DNA of 64,000 bases. Source: Hippopus hippopus. Its lineage: Eukaryota > Mollusca > Bivalvia > Cardiida > Cardiidae. Positions 42,070 through 52,929 of this stretch are shown here, piece after piece. Location: NCBI GenBank assembly GCA_946811185.2, contig OX328113.1:6972401-7036400 (forward strand). Reading direction: 5' to 3'. The notes beneath the pieces were generated by a model. That model did not search any database. It was given only the letters and a program-made list of their open reading frames with translations, and was not told where the DNA came from. The stretch's first letter is position 1; each line of letters starts with the position of its first letter. Position numbers and translations under genes: made by a program.

Positions 42070-43325
42070 CGTCTGCAGTAAGGTCGATGTCTAGACGTTT
42101 TTATTGGTTTAATAAGAACAAAGTTCTTACTAGGAAAATTTATTTCGTACTTGCTGGAATATTATATTCTTAGTAAATGGCGCATAAAGAGACCCAATTT
42201 GCAAATTTCGTGTCAGCAATTTTCCGGCGTATATATTTGTATAAGTTTGTTGTCTGATATTTGTCTTGAATTAATCAATAGTAATTTGGCATTTGTAAAA
42301 AAAAAAAATGCGTGAATATCTTTATTCTACGAGAATAGGGGCCATTTCTGTGAGTCAAATTATCTCCCTTGCCAGATAAAAACTAAAGGTAACCAAATAA
42401 CAGATTGGTCCTTTTACCTGTATTCCTTTGTTTTTATATTTGATTCCCTTGGGGATGTTGCGATAAATGTAACACGATTTATGACATAGGTGAACGGTTC
42501 CCTTGTAGTTTGAAATCAAAATCTGTTCTATATTACCAAAGAATATGTATATATCGATTTTTAAACTAATCTAACTAAAATTAGATGAGATATTATCTCA
42601 AGAACATGGCTGTGTAGTGCAAGAAAATCAAGGAAAAAGACCAAGTAATCCCCTTATCAGGACAAATGCAGTACTGGAGAGGAATCAGTGGAAATAACTG
42701 AAAAATAGTCGTCATTGCGGGCATAACTGAGGGTCCATATATGAATTTAGTATACACGGTTTGATACCGTTAATCCATACTTCCGGCGCTTATTCATACC
42801 TTAACACATGGATATGAGGGGAAAATCCTTTTTAATACTTACAGGTAATTTGATAGCCTGGCTCCAGGCGGTAATATTCTTTCAATCACCCCTTATTGCG
42901 GTCTCCTTTCACGGTCAATACAGATCCGTGGCAAAACGGTTTATCGCTTCCGTAATTATTATACCCCCTCATTTTTGACAAAGTAACGTCCGCTTACATA
43001 AAAAAGAGAAAATGATCGGGCCTGAACCTAGGCGCTAGTAATTTAGTTATTCTGTATGTCAATCTATTAACATTTAGGCTTACAGAGCTGGCCATGTACT
43101 TTCAGACAGGTCATTTTTAGTAGCAACTGCTCTTTTTCCAACGATGAGTTGGATCAACGTCTATTTTCGAACAAAAAATATTTAAATGAAAATTTGCTTT
43201 TCAGCAATATACAAAACAATGAAGAAATAGTTGCCACTACTGGTACTCTTTTATCTTACTGTTTCCCTTGATATCGAACCTTTAGAGTTCCAATATTCAT
43301 AAGCAAATATCTCTCACTCCATTTT
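42070..43325. other. Longest stretch without a recognised element
   Basis: About 1.25 kb with no SINE, MITE core, tandem repeat or coding-like frame that I can see. It may be unique sequence. Confidence 0.45.
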
Positions 43326-43331
43326 TGCCTA

Positions 43332-43572
43332 GCCCCGGTAGCTCAGTCGGTAGCGTGCAGGACTTGAGAACAGGGGGTCACCAGTTTTATCCCTGGCACG
43401 GCCAATTTCTTTCGGAGGATTGATGATAGTCGTTGCGACAGGATTCACTCCTCTCCCACCGCTGACCATTTGTCTCGACGATGGTAACGTGAGAAAGCAG
43501 CCAGTGGCTTGGAAAGAAGATTGTGCGGAGTACTGGTAAAAGAGACTTCACCATACAATCAATCAATCAATC
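43332..43572 (+). mobile_element. SINE-A with 3' internal deletion
   Basis: AGCCCCGGTAGCTCAGTCGG head (box A intact), box B degraded (AGTTTTATCCC), then AAAGAGACTTCACCATACAA: the conserved CACTGGCCGCC block is missing but the ATCA tail remains. Confidence 0.85.
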
Positions 43573-43614
43573 TCTTACTCTTTTTTTTTTTTCTTTTTTA
43601 AAGAGCTATCCTGG

Positions 43615-43835
43615 CTACTTTTGCGTATGGCATAGATCATGATCAGACTGCACCGAGCATGCAGTAAAAACCCGAATAATGCTATTTCAAACTTTTTTTT
43701 TTTTTTTTTTGAGAAAAATATCTCCTTATCGGAAAGTGTAGATCCAAGATCAGACTGCACGTTTTGTGCAGTCTGATCTTGAACTGCACTGTCCGCAAAA
43801 GGTCAGTGAGTCGCGCTTAGCAGTCTAAGGCTAAC
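43615..43835 (-). mobile_element. M1 MITE with a second partial palindrome
   Basis: 43616-43662 is one M1 arm (GATCATGATCAGACTGCACC). The rest is a standard reverse M1: AAACCCGAATAATGCTATTT, TCGGAAAGTGTAGATCCAAG, palindrome, GAGTCGCGCTTAGCAGTCTA. Confidence 0.75.
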
Positions 43836-43999
43836 ACTGCCCCACCACTATGTTTTTAACTATGACTTAGCATAATCTATTATTTCCACAACACTCGTGC
43901 AATGCGCTAAATAGTTCGTGCTGTCACGCCATTTGTCATTTCCTGCTTGCTGTTAAGCCCTTCCCTCATCATAGGCGGAAAAATGGATCCTTATAAACC

Positions 44000-44138
44000 A
44001 ACCATTTTTAAGAACATTCTTAGTCTTAATCTCCAAGGTTTTCTAAATTTAAGACAAACGCAACTTGTGATTGGCTAAACAAAATTCTTGAAAATAAGAC
44101 TAACAACGTTCTTCAGAGTAGCTGATGAATAAGGGCCT
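44000..44138. mobile_element. M6 MITE
   Basis: AAGAACATTCTTAGTCTTAA, CAACTTGTGATTGGCTAAAC and a right end ATGAATAAGGGCC. Confidence 0.6.
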
Positions 44139-44815
44139 TTATTTTAGTTGTTGTTGTTTTTGCTCACGGCGTAGATCAAGAACAGACTGCACAAATGTTG
44201 AAAATGGCGTAAAATGCCAAATAAAAAAGACGCAAGCCTAGAAATATTCCCGAATATTATACGTTAACGACGTTTGTTTTAATCACCATATTTATCTTTA
44301 GGCTATATACAATTAGATTGTCTGCACTGTTTTTGCTTCAGCAATTTTTGCGCTTATTTTTTGGACCGTTGTAAGTGAATTTCACAACTGAGTAGGTTTA
44401 ACGCATCACCGTTTATTTATGAATTCCTTCGCCTCCTGGCTTTCACCCGCCAAGCGGGAAACATGTATCAAACATTGAGTGAAAAGTAGAAATCGCTTGT
44501 AACAAATAGTCCATTCAGTTCTATAACGTTTGTATATAATTAGTTCTATATAAAGATAATATTATAAAAGAAAAAAAATACCCTTTTTAAGGAGTTCTCT
44601 TTGTGTCAGAACTTTGTATTGTGTAATCTATGGGGGGTATAAGCCTACGCGATGCAGCCATTACGCAACGAATACAAGTCTTTTACGCCCACTTAGCTGA
44701 AATCTTCTATCATTATCTAACACTCTCGGAAATGGAGCGATTCTTTTTAACAGCACATTCATTGAAATGAAACTAGCTTCTTTTCCTCTGAATAATTGTC
44801 CTTTGCAAATATTAA

Positions 44816-45080
44816 ATGAGCAATGCTCTAACCAAAGGAGGCTTAATGCATCTCCGTGATACACTATACAAAGAAAGTCATCACATAAAGATGGATCCAT
44901 AAAATCAATTTTGTCTAACAACCGACTGAATCTGGAGGTAAAATGGTCCCTGGACATGCAGAAAACTAGCCAAAAGCAAAAAGTATCGACCCAGGTCAGC
45001 CTGCGCGGACTGCGCAGGCTGACATGGGTCGATACTTTTTGCAGATGAATTAAACCCCTTTAAACAGAGCATGGTTCAAA
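44816..45080 (+). mobile_element. M3 MITE, full length
   Basis: ATGAGCAATGCTCTAACCAA, CATCTCCGTGATACACTATA, core AGCCTGCGCGGACTGCGCAG, CAGAGCATGGTTCAAAT. Confidence 0.85.
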
Positions 45081-45119
45081 TAGGCTTTGCTCCATCTGTG
45101 AGAACTTTTTGCAGTTAAG

Positions 45120-45600
45120 GGATGGTGGGTTGTGATTTTTTTTTTGTTCTGCCTTAGGTCTCTTCTTTCTGTCGAAGACCTATAATCGGTAAAGTACAAT
45201 TCTTTTCCGGTTATTAAAAGAAAAATAATAATTCAAATAAAAAAAAAAACATTCAAAAAAAAAAAATTACAAACATAGTACACCTAAAGTAACTACAAAT
45301 AAAGCCTACAGAGGATGTCTGTCTTAATTCCCCCCCTCCCTCCAACCATCTTACAAAGTTCGTTTTAATTTTTTACAGCCATTTCAAAAAGAAAAACAGT
45401 CAGATCACAAAAAGTTTCAGACATAGTATGCCTTAAGGAACTTTAACAAAGCCTAGAGTACGCCGCTCTTAATTTTTCCCCAAACAACCTACAAAGTTCG
45501 GTTTTTTTTTTTCTTTATATTTTTCCGCCATTTGTACAAAAGAAAATTGCCGCCCCCCCCCCCCCAAAAAAAAAAACGATGCAGACGTAGTACACCCAGA
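45120..45600. repeat. A-rich, C-run-containing region with a diverged duplication
   Basis: Poly-A and poly-C runs. The segment ACATAGTACACCTAAAGTAA with later AGCCTACAGAGGATG recurs in diverged form near 45420 and 45590 (GACGTAGTACACCCAGAAGA, AGCCTATAGAGTAC), suggesting a three-unit degenerate repeat. Confidence 0.5.
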
Positions 45601-45728
45601 AGAACGCCAAATTAAGCCTATAGAGTACATAAGTCTTGTGTGCGTGATGAATCGCTTTCTCAGAATTGGGGAAATAAGATGTAATTATCTGCTATCAAGT
45701 CATAAAAACTTGCCTCGATACCGTTTAT

Positions 45729-46005
45729 ATGAATATGAGCATTACTCTGAGACAAGGGGGCTAAATGCATTTGCAAAAAGTATCGATTCAGGTCAGCCTG
45801 CGCAGTCCGCGCAGGCTGACCTGGGCCGAAACCTTTTGCTATTGGTCAATTTTCTGCTTGTCAAAGGACCAGTCTATCTCATGATTCCGTAGGTTGTTAG
45901 AAAAACGTAGATTTTTATCGATCCTTATTTATGTGATGTCCTCCTTGGTACAAGGCATGACGGAGATGCAGTAATCTTTCCTTTGCCAGAGCATGGTTCA
46001 TATAT
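45729..46005 (-). mobile_element. M3 MITE, full length
   Basis: ATGAGCATTACTCTGAGACA, core AGCCTGCGCAGTCCGCGCAG, CCTTTGCCAGAGCATGGTTC. Confidence 0.85.
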
Positions 46006-46035
46006 TGAATTCTCGGACGTTTTGCCATTAGTCTG

Positions 46036-46246
46036 CGCCGAACGACAAAATTTTATACTCATCCAAATTGAAAGCGTTTGCAGACGATAAATAAAAAATG
46101 ACCCAGATTATGGTTATTGGGTAGGAAAATATTGCGGAAAAAGGAGAAAATTCTGGTAACCAGCATTTTCTCCTTTTTCCACAATGTTTTCAAAAAGCCT
46201 TCTTAATTAGAGCCGTTGAGAAACGAAATTATCTGTACAGGGTAAA
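46036..46246 (-). mobile_element. M2 MITE, full length
   Basis: CGAACGACAAAATTTTATAC, GGAGAAAATTCTGGTAACCA with near-perfect opposite arm, AAAAGCCTTCTTAATTAGAG. Confidence 0.8.
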
Positions 46247-46512
46247 ACCCTTGTCGCCATGAAGACGATACTTTATGTCTTTAAATGTTTTGGCTAAAGA
46301 TTTTATCCATTTTTTTCACAAAATTTTCTGTATTGTCTCTATACCAAAGATGTGTTCAAATCTTTCTCACCCGCGCCTGTAATTAAGACTAGCCCGTGAT
46401 GGAAGGACTTTCAGACGAATAATTTCACGTGGATCAAATGACGAGATTTATCTTCTAAATGGAAGAAAATTCTAGTTACCAACAAATTGTGATTCATATT
46501 CATTTCAAATAT

Positions 46513-46776
46513 TGCCGAGCTCCGTTAGCGCAGTCAGTAGAGTACAGTAGGATACTTGAGGACATGAAAAAACCTGATTCATATTCCCAGCTGGGCCACC
46601 TTCTTTCCGAGGACTAATCATCATTGTTACGACGATGGATATGTGTGAAAGCAGCCAGTAGCTTTGGGAGAATATTGTGCCAAGTACGAGTACCGGAAAC
46701 AGAAACTCCAGGAGAGCACTGTTGATGCACAGGCCTCCGCGATATAACTGGAATAATGTTGAAAACAGCGTTAAAC

Positions 46777-46781
<5 letters not shown>
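46513..46781 (+). mobile_element. SINE-A
   Basis: GCCGAGCTCCGTTAGCGCAG head, degraded box B, AAGCAGCCAGTAGCTTTGGG and GCGTTAAACATC, followed by the long tail below. Confidence 0.8.
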
Positions 46782-46819
<38 letters not shown>

Positions 46820-46886
46820 CATCCATCCATCCATCTATCCATCCATCCATCCATCCATCCATCAATCAATCAATCAATCAATCAAT
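46782..46886 (+). repeat. Expanded SINE tail: (ATCA)n and (CATC)n microsatellite
   Basis: About 100 bases of AATC and CATC tetramers directly continuing the SINE-A tail; a clear case of a retroposon tail seeding a microsatellite. Confidence 0.9.
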
Positions 46887-47023
46887 ATTTAACAATTATA
46901 CTGTCATTCTTTTTGTGACTGTAAGCTTTTCAAACCAAATTGATTTTGTTTGTTTGTTTTTTACATTATCGCAGTTATATCATGGCTTTTTTCGAGTTTC
47001 TTTTACCTGTACTTGAAAATCAG

Positions 47024-47192
47024 TGGCTGCTTTCCCAAACAACTATTGTGGACACTGGTAAGGGAGGAGAGAGGAATTAATCCTGTCGCAAAGACTATCA
47101 GTCATCCTTGGAAAGAAATTGACCAAGAAAGAGATTAGAACCAGCGACTCCGCAGTTTCAAGCCCTGAACGTTACCGACTGCACTATCGGGA
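47024..47192 (-). mobile_element. SINE-A head fragment, reverse
   Basis: GGGAGGAGAGAGGAATTAAT, CCTTGGAAAGAAATTGACCA and a degraded tRNA head ending ACTATCGGGACCC. Confidence 0.7.
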
Positions 47193-47324
47193 CCCGTACT
47201 TTAAAAAACTGAAGTTCTCGCTTAATCCAGTTCGTGCTAAAATTTTCATTTCCATGAGTGCGTCTGCAAGTATGACGATGAGATGTAAAGAATTTTCTTT
47301 TGTAGGAAGATGGGAAAAGATAGA

Positions 47325-47652
47325 TTGATTCATTCATTCATTAATTCATTCATCGTATGGTGTTGAACGCCGGTTTCAAAAATATTTCAGTTATATCGCA
47401 GCGACCAGTGTACCTTTCCGTGCCTTCCTGGAGTTTCTTTTACCAGTACTCCGCACAATATTCTTTCCAAGCCACTGGCTACTTTCCCATTGAAGCCATC
47501 GTTGAAACAATGTTCAGCGGTGAGAGAGGAATGAATCCTGTCGCAATGACTATCATCAATCTTCGTAAATAAATTGACCAAGCCGGGGATCGAACCAGTA
47601 ACCCCCTGTTCTCAAGTCCTGTACGCTACCAACTGAGCTACCGGGGCTCGGC
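47325..47652 (-). mobile_element. SINE-A, full length, well preserved
   Basis: An ATTCATTC-type tail at 47325, AGTGTACCTTTCCGTGCCTT, GGTGAGAGAGGAATGAATCC, box B as CCGGGGATCGAACCAG, and the head complement ACCAACTGAGCTACCGGGGC. Boxes A and B are intact. Confidence 0.9.
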
Positions 47653-47828
47653 AAGGGAAAAGAAGTTCGGGAAAAATGTCGAAAAATGCTGCTCTTTAGG
47701 ATTTAGCATATTATATTCTGTATAATTTAGAAATTGCATGCTTAGCTGAGGTGAGCATGACAAAAAGTTTTATAAGCACCGACCCAGGCTCGGTATCGTA
47801 ATTTGTCAATATTAATCCTTATCTTTCT

Positions 47829-48040
47829 AACCCTTTGGCTGCTAAGCCCGACTCACTGACCTTCTGCGGACAGTGCAGATCAAGATCAGACTGCACAGAA
47901 CGTGCAGTCTGATCTTGGATCTACACTGTCCGATAAGAAGATATCTTTCTCCCAAAAATACCTTTAAAATAGCAAAATGTGGGTTTTTACTATCGACTTG
48001 AAAGTTTCAGGTTAGTTATTTAGCAGGATTTTAGTATTAA
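47829..48040 (+). mobile_element. M1 MITE, full length (head-to-head with next)
   Basis: AACCCTTTGGCTGCTAAGCC, palindrome GATCAGACTGCACAGAACGT, CTACACTGTCCGATAAGAAG, GGTTTTTACTATCGACTTGA, TTAGCAGGATTTTAG. Confidence 0.85.
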
Positions 48041-48052
48041 ATAAGTAAAGTA

Positions 48053-48234
48053 GAACTTTCGAATCGATAGTAAAAACCCGAATAAAGCTATTTCAAATTT
48101 TATTTTTTCGAGAAAGATACCGCCGTATCGGACAGTGTAGATCCAAGATCAGACTGCACGTTCTGTGCAGTCTGATCTTGATCTATACTGTCCGCAAAAG
48201 GTCAGCAAGTCCCGCATAGCAGCCTTAGTGTTAA
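48053..48234 (-). mobile_element. M1 MITE, inverted partner
   Basis: ATCGATAGTAAAAACCCGAA, TCGGACAGTGTAGATCCAAG, palindrome, CGCATAGCAGCCTTAGTGTT. Lies 12 bases from the previous copy in the opposite direction. Confidence 0.85.
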
Positions 48235-48401
48235 GTTGTCTGTATCAGAAGAGAATTTCTAATTAGTTATCGTAATTGATGAGATCCTTGCTGTTTTATG
48301 CGAGGTTAAATTTGATCTGAAATAATGTGAGACCTTAATAATCAGTCTTCCAAAAACGAGTCTAATATTCACAGAAGTGATGTAATTTATTGATCACCAA
48401 T

Positions 48402-48717
48402 GCCCCGGTAGCTCAGTCGGTAACGTACAGGACGTGAGGACATGAGGTCCCTTGTTCGATCCTCGGCTCTGCCAATTTTCTTTCCGAGGATTGATGTTAG
48501 TCCTTGGGACAGGATTCATTCCTCTCTCAAAGCTGATCATTATTTCAACAATGGTTATGTGGGAGAGCAGCCAGTGGTTTGGAAAGAATATTGTGTGGAG
48601 CACTGGTAAAAGAAAATCCAGGAAAGCATGGATAGGTGCATCAGCCGCCGCGATATAACTGAAATAATGTTGAAATCGGCGTTAAACACTATGGAATCAA
48701 TCAATCAATCAATCAAC
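48402..48717 (+). mobile_element. SINE-A, full length
   Basis: GCCCCGGTAGCTCAGTCGGT, box B TGTTCGATCCTC, TTTCCGAGGATTGATGTTAG, AGCAGCCAGTGGTTTGGAAA and an ATCA tail. Confidence 0.9.
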
Positions 48718-48935
48718 CCACGATTGTATAAAGCTTGATAGCTTGGATTTTTTTGATCTGAAGAGGCCAGAATTTTACAAAGTATACACTCATAATTGAA
48801 CAGGTGCAGTGAGTGTTGTGAAAATGTAGAACCTTTTTACAGGCTTTTCCGATTGAAATTTATCAGGAATATCTATAACTATAATAGATCTTTTGGGAAA
48901 ATAAAAAAAAACGTCGAAAGAGGAACGGAAACATG

Positions 48936-49205
48936 AATGAGCCGCGCTATGGGAAAGGGGGTTTTATGGATTCCCTTCATGCTTGATACTAAGCATGTCA
49001 TCACGTTATTATAGACCCCCTAAAGTCTATTTTGTATTACAACTGACTAAATCACGCGGTACTCTTGTCCTTGGGCATGCAGAAAATTTATTAAAAGCAA
49101 GAAGTTTCGACCCAGGTCAGCCTACGCGGACTGCGTAGGCTGACCAGGGTCGGTACTTTTTGCAGATGCATTAAGCCCCCTTTTCACAGAGTACGGCTCA
49201 TTTAA
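48936..49205 (+). mobile_element. M3 MITE with symmetric core change
   Basis: GAATGAGCCGCGCTATGGGA to CAGAGTACGGCTCATTTA. The core reads GCCTACGCGGACTGCGTAGG instead of GCCTGCGCGGACTGCGCAGG, so both arms carry the complementary change. Confidence 0.85.
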
Positions 49206-49311
49206 TACTGAAAATCTTTTGCGGTTGGATATAAAAAGAAATAACGAACTGTAACCACGCCCAGCAACTTCCTCTGTTTCCTCATTGTTTTGCATAAAAT
49301 TTTCAAACAGA

Positions 49312-49792
49312 TATAGAGGATGTTTGTTTATTTCGGTGAAAGATCAAAATTCATTATTTCGAGTGAACATCATCGGTATTATACCGTATATTACCGATGA
49401 TGTTCACTCGATGAAATAAATTTCAATCTTTCACCGAACAAAACAAATCTTCTATTCATTTCATGCTTCTTACCTTGTTTTTTTGGGGGCCGGGAATTAC
49501 ATCAAAAGCTAGCACAGTTGTTTTTGGTAATTCCCCATGGCGTACCCCATCCGCATAACAACGCATTACAATATTACGTAAAGCGCGAGAAATGTAGGGT
49601 AAAATACGTCATATTTCCATCTGGTTGAGTAGTACGCGCTGTTTACATAGGATAACTAGTGCATTGGAGCTACTGTTTCCGCCTTCAATTGAAGAGTTAG
49701 AAAATAAAATCGGTATTTTTCACTGGTCGTAATCATGAATTATCGAACTATGGTCCACCGTTATTTCTCGATAATACCGAAAAGCATGAAAT
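49312..49792 (-). mobile_element. M5 MITE, full length
   Basis: ATAGAGGATGTTTGTTTATT, GGTGAAAGATCAAAATTCAT, TTACCGATGATGTTCACTCG, GCGTACCCCATCCGCATAAC, and a right end AAAAGCATGAAATA. Confidence 0.85.
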
Positions 49793-49890
49793 ATACATAT
49801 TTATTTTTTAAATTTTAATCGAATTCATCGTCATTAAAGAAGCAGTTACGGCTGAAAATAGTGTCTAACTAGAGCTGTCACTGAATGTGA

Positions 49891-50206
49891 CTTAATACCC
49901 CCGCCAGCGCTTTGACAGAAACAGACAATTTAACAAAATATTTTCTAAGTTCAAGGGGAGATTACCCTTGAATCATAGGGAGTAGATGATTGAAAACTGC
50001 GTCTTGCACAACTTCAGTATATGATCAACGTATCAACAAACTTTCAATACAATAGCAGCAAAACTGTAGGAGGAGTTCGCGACACAAAATTACTAGTATT
50101 TTGTACACAGACGGATACACGGACGGACACACGGAGGGACACACGGACGGGCAGACAGGCTGATTCCAGTAAACCCCCGAAAACATTCGTTTTGCGGGGG
50201 TATAAA
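49891..50206. mobile_element. MITE with CCCCCGC ends and a GGAC-rich minisatellite
   Basis: Ends TTAATACCCCCGC and GCGGGGGTATAA are inverted. Near the right end, 50107-50155 has about four units of ACGGACGGACAC-type repeat. Similar elements with GTCCGTCC runs are, from memory, common in mollusc genomes. Confidence 0.65.
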
Positions 50207-50211
50207 AATAC

Positions 50212-50510
50212 ATATAGACTGTACAGTAATGGGTTACAGGGAAAAGCATAACAGTATCAAATTTCCAATTAGTACAAGAAATGGAAGGTCTCCTATCATT
50301 TCCATTTGCTTAATATATGTCAATGAACGGGACATCGACTAACGTTAGTAGCCCTTGTATATTGGTGTTATAAATAGGCCTGTAAATAGGCCCGCAGAAT
50401 AAACATATCAAGATATTTCACCAATCACAAACTTGCATTTATTTATTCAAGACTAATACCAGGAAGTAAGTCAAAAGCCAGCTTATACAGCTTCTTTGAA
50501 AAGGGTTACC
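50212..50510 (+). repeat. R1 dispersed repeat
   Basis: GACTGTACAGTAATGGGTTA, CCAATTAGTACAAGAAATGG, GTAAATAGGCCCGCAGAATA, CCAATCACAAACTTGCATTT. Confidence 0.65.
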
Positions 50511-50619
50511 AATTAAATCAACTACATACAGACATTTTTTTTCAAACAAATGTTTTTTCTCCATCCTTTCTTTTGCCCCAAGCGCTTAATTACACAAAAG
50601 ATACGTATCATTAACTTAA

Positions 50620-50863
50620 TATCAGACAACAAACTATAGACGCATCCAAACGAAAAGCATACGCAGAACTTAGATATTGTTTAAATAATATGATTTATGT
50701 TTGAAAGGGTAGAAAACATTGTGGGAAAAGGAGAAAATGCTGGGTACAAGCATTTCCTCCAAATGCTGTGTCTCAACATTTCCCCCTTTTCCCACTATGT
50801 TTTGAAAATCTGTTTTTCCTCAGGGTCGTCGAAAACGAGATTGTGTGGTTAAGGGCAAAACTA
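50620..50863 (-). mobile_element. M2 MITE with altered second arm
   Basis: GGAGAAAATGCTGGGTACAA; the second arm is duplicated and changed (AGCATTTCCTCC, then AACATTTCCCCC); then TTTTTCCTCAGGGTCGTCGA and GATTGTGTGGTTAAGG. Confidence 0.75.
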
Positions 50864-50971
50864 CGATGCCGTCTTATTCTCGACATATAATTTACGTCTC
50901 TTTAGGACTGACAAGGAATGGCAAAATTTATCATTCAATGCGAGGACTTAGAAGAAGTGATTTGACTTTAT

Positions 50972-51175
50972 CGTTTACCTAACAATTCTATTTTTTTACG
51001 AGCCTGAGGCAGAAAGCTTGAGAAAACATTGTGAGATAAAAGTAGAAAATGCTAATTTTAAGCATCCCCTCCTTTTTTTCACAGTGTTTTCTACCTTTTC
51101 AAAGATGTATCCAATCAATCGAGTCATATTTAATTTGTCATCCGCAGTGTTCTGCTACGAATTTTTCAAGGATGG
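50972..51175 (+). mobile_element. M2 MITE
   Basis: ACGAGCCTGAGGCAGAAAGC, GTAGAAAATGCTAATTTTAA and opposite arm; decayed right end. Confidence 0.7.
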
Positions 51176-51234
51176 AACAGTTATTGTCCTAGAAACTGAT
51201 ATAAATAGGAAACTTTTTTTTTTTTAAATCAGTG

Positions 51235-51580
51235 AGACATATAGGTTCTGACATGAGTTGGCATTTGACAAAAAAGGATTGAACGAGTCCGGAAAATGTA
51301 TTCAAGAGAGCCTATGGCGAACTTAATAACATTTTTTAGACAAGTTAATATATAGAATTCTATCTCAAAGGCCAACAAAGGTCAGGTTCTTTTTATCACA
51401 TACTGACATCTTGCTGATTCTAGGTCAAAAAATGCAAAATTATACATGCACTGGTGGAAATTTCCATAGATAAGACCAATTCACTTCTCTAAAAGAATTC
51501 TACAAAATGACGTCACATATGACGTCACACAATGAGTATCTCAAACGTGTGTAAGATAAGAAAAACTATTACAGAAAACA
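51235..51580 (+). repeat. R2 dispersed repeat with paired CRE sites
   Basis: GGTTCTGACATGAGTTGGCA, GCCTATGGCGAACTTAATAA, CCAACAAAGGTCAGGTTC, CACTTCTCTAAAAGAATTC, then TGACGTCA at 51508-51515 and 51520-51527, and CTCAAACGTGTGTAAGATAA. Confidence 0.7.
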
Positions 51581-51718
51581 AGAGAGGGTAGTAATAAGAA
51601 TGCAATCAAGAGGCAAAGCCGAAACTGTGTGAATCATTTTCCTAGTCTATTGGGACAGTGTCCTAGAACCCGTCTTAGCTGAAAAATGTGTCTGTAAAGA
51701 CTTGCAAAATGGAGAGGA

Positions 51719-52187
51719 CTTTTATTTCATGCTTTCCGGTAGGATATCGAGATATAGCGGTGAAAATATTTTTCGATATTACACGGGTACGACCAGTGAA
51801 AATACCGATTTTTATATTCTAGTTACCTAGGTAAATTGCGCGCGACTCACAACCAGATGGAAATATGACGTCATTTTTCTTACATTTCTCGCGCTTTACG
51901 TAATATTGTAATGCGTTGCTATGCGCGAGGGGTACGCCAAAGGGAATAATTGAAAACAACTGTACTGGATTTTGATAAGGCTCCTCCAAGAAAGGGTTAA
52001 AAGCATGAAACAAATAGAATATTTGTTTTTTTCGGTGAAAGATCGAAATTTATTTCATCGAGTGAACACCATCGGTAATATTTTTACGAGTGGCGCAGCC
52101 ACTCGTGAAAATATTACCGATGGTGTTCACGAGATGAAATAAATTTCGATCTTTCACCGAAAAAAACAAATATCCTCTATATATTCT
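51719..52187 (+). mobile_element. M5 MITE, full length
   Basis: TTTTATTTCATGCTTTCCGG to the terminal palindrome centred on GAGTGGCGCAGCCACTC, with arms of about 75 bases, and ACAAATATCCTCTATA. Confidence 0.9.
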
Positions 52188-52199
52188 GATGTCTGGTAA

Positions 52200-52345
52200 A
52201 GACTTTGACCCTTTACCAGACAATCCCGACTTTTAACGACCCTGAAGATGAAGGCTTTTGAAAACATTGTTGGAAAAAGGGGAGAAAATGCTGGTAATCA
52301 GCATTTTCTCCTTTTCCCGCTTTTTTTTTTTTTAACTCTATTAAG
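52200..52345 (+). mobile_element. M2 MITE
   Basis: GACCCTTTACCAGACAATCC, GGAGAAAATGCTGGTAATCA with opposite arm. The right end is lost. Confidence 0.8.
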
Positions 52346-52558
52346 ATGTATACCATAATTACAGTCTTATGTCATATGTTCCCTTCAAATACTATCAGTT
52401 TTAATTAGCCTGAAATTCGTTGTGTGGGTAAGAGGTAAAACGGAGGTATTCGCACCCTTTCGTTATCAGCCATAACCAAGTACCGATAGACTGAGTCAGG
52501 CATGTAACTGGTTTCTGAGATTGTGCATGAAATCTAACATTTTGCATTTCCTTGTTAA

Positions 52559-52822
52559 TGGGGCATGCTCTGGCAAAAGGGGAATTAATGCATCCCCGTG
52601 ACGCTTCATATTAAGCAAATCATCAAATAACTATGGATCCATAAAATCCATTTAGTCTGGTGATTAACTGAATCTAGGGGTGGAATGGTCTATGGACGTG
52701 CAAAAATTTAAAAATAGCAAAACGTTTCGACCCATATCAGCCTGCGCGGACTGCGCAGGCTGACATGAGTCGATACTTTGTGCAGATGCATAAATCCCCC
52801 TTTTCACAGACCATGACTCATT
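52559..52822 (+). mobile_element. M3 MITE, full length
   Basis: GGGGCATGCTCTGGCAAAAG, GGATCCATAAAATCCATTTA, core AGCCTGCGCGGACTGCGCAG, CAGACCATGACTCATT. Confidence 0.85.
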
Positions 52823-52929
52823 TTTATTTGTTTTACGAAAAAAAATAGAAGTAATTAACAGCTGAAACCACACAATTTTATGACATTTCCGAATCTGGAA
52901 CCTTTCAGACGGACTTCCTTGAAACGGTT

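Noticed and set aside
43332..43410. Possible true tRNA gene (GCTCAGTCGG with box-B-like sequence)
   Set aside because: The sequence continues into the SINE-A body, box B is mutated and a cloverleaf cannot be closed; the same applies to the heads at 47583-47652, 48402, 29229 and 40589.
46756..47016. Frame with INQSINQS and IHPSIHPS repeats
   Set aside because: It is the translation of the SINE tail tetramers.
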